DNA from: an uncultured Lachnospiraceae bacterium
Lineage (GTDB): Bacteria > Bacillota_A > Clostridia > Lachnospirales > Lachnospiraceae
DNA length: 13,841 nucleotides
Direction of reading: 5' to 3'
Assembly (NCBI GenBank): GCA_946630765.1
Contig: CAMOZF010000013.1
Location: 1-13,841 of the forward strand
Part shown: piece after piece, positions 12,798 to 13,841 of the stretch
How positions within the stretch are numbered: position 1 is the stretch's first letter
How the letters are laid out: the number at the start of each line of letters is the position of its first letter
Program-made: the position numbers and the translations under genes
The notes under the pieces: generated by a model
What the model was told of the DNA's origin: nothing
What the model saw: only the letters and a program-made list of their open reading frames with translations
Database searches by the model: none

Positions 12798-13841
12798 ATG
12801 GGAGAAACATTTAAAAAGCCGGTCAAGATTACAGAAACCGTGCTTCGTGACGCGCATCAGTCGCTGATCGCGACCCGTATGACGACGGAAGAGATGCTGC
12901 CGATCATCGATAAAATGGATAAAGTCGGCTACCATTCGGTAGAGTGCTGGGGCGGCGCGACCTTTGACGCCTGCCTGCGTTTCCTGAAGGAGGATCCGTG
13001 GGTACGTCTTCGCAAGTTCCGTGAAGGCTTCAAGAACACCAAGCTTCAGATGCTGTTCCGCGGACAGAACATCCTCGGCTACAATCACTACGCCGATGAT
13101 GTTGTAGAATATTTCGTTGAGAAGTCGATTGCAAACGGTATCGACATCATCCGTATTTTCGACTGCTTCAACGATTTAAGAAACCTTGAGACGGCTGTCA
13201 GGGCCACGAAGCGCGAGAAAGAGCGCTCCGGCAAGGGTGAGTGCCAGATCGCGCTTGCCTATACCTTAGGCGATGCCTACACGCTGGATTACTGGCGTGA
13301 GACCGCCCGCCGCATCGAAGATATGGGCGCGGATTCTCTGTGCATCAAGGACATGGCCGGCCTTCTGATTCCTTACGAAGCAGACCGTCTGGTGCGCGCG
13401 CTCCGCGAGGGCACAAACCTTCCGATCGACATCCATACGCACTACACCTCCGGTGTTGCCAGCATGACGCTGATGAAGTCCGTCGAAGCCGGCGCCGACA
13501 TTATCGACACGGCGATTTCGCCTTTCGCGATGGGCACTTCTCAGGCAGCGACCGAGGTTATGGTCAAGACCTTCGAGGGAACTCCCTACGATACCGGCCT
13601 TGATCTGAACCTTCTTGCCGAGATCGCGGATTACTTCCGTCCGATCCAGGAGAAGTATCTGGAGAACGGCAGACTTTCGCCGAAGGTCATGGGCGTCAAT
13701 ATCAAGACGCTTCTTTACCAGGTACCGGGCGGCATGCTCAGTAACCTTGTTTCCCAGCTGAAGGAAGCAAAGGCCGAAGACAAGTACTACGACGTGCTCG
13801 AGGAAATCCCACGTGTTCGTAAGGACCTCGCCGAGCCGCCG
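12798..13841 (+). CDS. Oxaloacetate decarboxylase alpha / pyruvate carboxylase B (5S) type carboxyltransferase, 3' truncated
   Basis: 348 codons are visible from an ATG preceded by AAAAGGAG (12783-12790) and run open to the window end. The family moves carboxyl between biotin and oxaloacetate/pyruvate in a metal-dependent TIM barrel. ETVLRDAHQS (13-22) gives the metal-binding Asp18, CIKDMAGLL (182-190) the carbamylated Lys184, and DIHTHYTSG (211-219) the two metal-binding His213 and His215. PKVMGVNIKTLLYQVPGG, from about residue 295, opens the conserved carboxylase domain. The gene lies 13 bases after the beta subunit stop in the same operon. OadA proteins carry their own C-terminal biotin domain whereas transcarboxylase 5S does not; that end is outside the window, so the two cannot be told apart and I give no symbol. 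Confidence 0.93.
   Translation, partial: MGETFKKPVKITETVLRDAHQSLIATRMTTEEMLPIIDKMDKVGYHSVECWGGATFDACLRFLKEDPWVRLRKFREGFKNTKLQMLFRGQNILGYNHYADDVVEYFVEKSIANGIDIIRIFDCFNDLRNLETAVRATKREKERSGKGECQIALAYTLGDAYTLDYWRETARRIEDMGADSLCIKDMAGLLIPYEADRLVRALREGTNLPIDIHTHYTSGVASMTLMKSVEAGADIIDTAISPFAMGTSQAATEVMVKTFEGTPYDTGLDLNLLAEIADYFRPIQEKYLENGRLSPKVMGVNIKTLLYQVPGGMLSNLVSQLKEAKAEDKYYDVLEEIPRVRKDLAEPP

Noticed and set aside
1..13841. CRISPR array, tRNA, rRNA, insertion sequence, phage or integron structure
   Set aside because: No regularly spaced repeats, cloverleaf-like stretches, transposase or integrase genes, or terminal inverted repeats were seen on either strand.

Overview
The window looks like chromosomal DNA of a clostridial Firmicute, most probably Lachnospiraceae or a close relative, with fairly high GC for that group. 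The inference rests on the gene repertoire (a DUF5685 protein beside a J-domain protein with a cysteine-rich tail, a lipoprotein with a C-x-C-x-x-C-C 3D domain, a biotin-dependent sodium-pump decarboxylase operon, a UAP1-like UDP-sugar pyrophosphorylase), purine-rich Shine-Dalgarno sites and sigma-A type promoters. No rRNA, tRNA, CRISPR, insertion sequence or phage gene was seen. Both ends cut a gene: folD on the left and an oxaloacetate decarboxylase alpha / pyruvate carboxylase B type gene on the right.

Layout. (1) 1-1112, plus strand: the end of folD and a trimeric dUTPase gene, 3 bases apart, pairing one-carbon folate metabolism with dUMP supply. They converge with (2) 1208-2434, minus strand, a UAP1-like nucleotidyltransferase; the two transcripts share a bidirectional terminator. 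(3) 2435-2609 is a compact divergent promoter region with a perfect 9-bp inverted repeat between the two promoters. (4) 2610-4453: pfkA and a SpoU/TrmH-family RNA methyltransferase, separated by a weak terminator-like hairpin. (5) 4487-5974: a single-gene unit for a secreted lipoprotein with SH3b and 3D domains, with a good promoter, a WalR-like box over the expected transcription start, and a strong terminator. (6) 6022-9246: a four-gene operon encoding a membrane zinc-ribbon protein, a DUF5685 protein, a J-domain/TPR protein with a six-cysteine tail, and a membrane-anchored PdaA-like deacetylase domain that has lost most catalytic and metal-binding residues. (7) 9298-13841 and beyond: a biotin-dependent carboxyltransferase / sodium pump operon encoding an MmdA-type carboxyltransferase, a gamma subunit, a biotin carrier, the membrane beta subunit and an OadA/5S-type carboxyltransferase.

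How they work together. The right-hand operon encodes both kinds of soluble carboxyltransferase known from Propionibacterium transcarboxylase (12S-like and 5S-like) and a free biotin carrier (1.3S-like), plus the membrane beta and gamma subunits of a sodium-translocating decarboxylase. It could couple oxaloacetate or an acyl-CoA substrate to sodium export, or move carboxyl groups between the two. The four-gene operon is the least understood part and the best candidate for an undescribed system: it joins a chaperone-recruiting J-protein, a conserved protein of unknown function, a membrane zinc-ribbon protein and a probable pseudoenzyme of the cell envelope. Several metabolic enzymes (FolD, PFK, the MmdA-like subunit) carry substitutions at normally conserved active-site positions.
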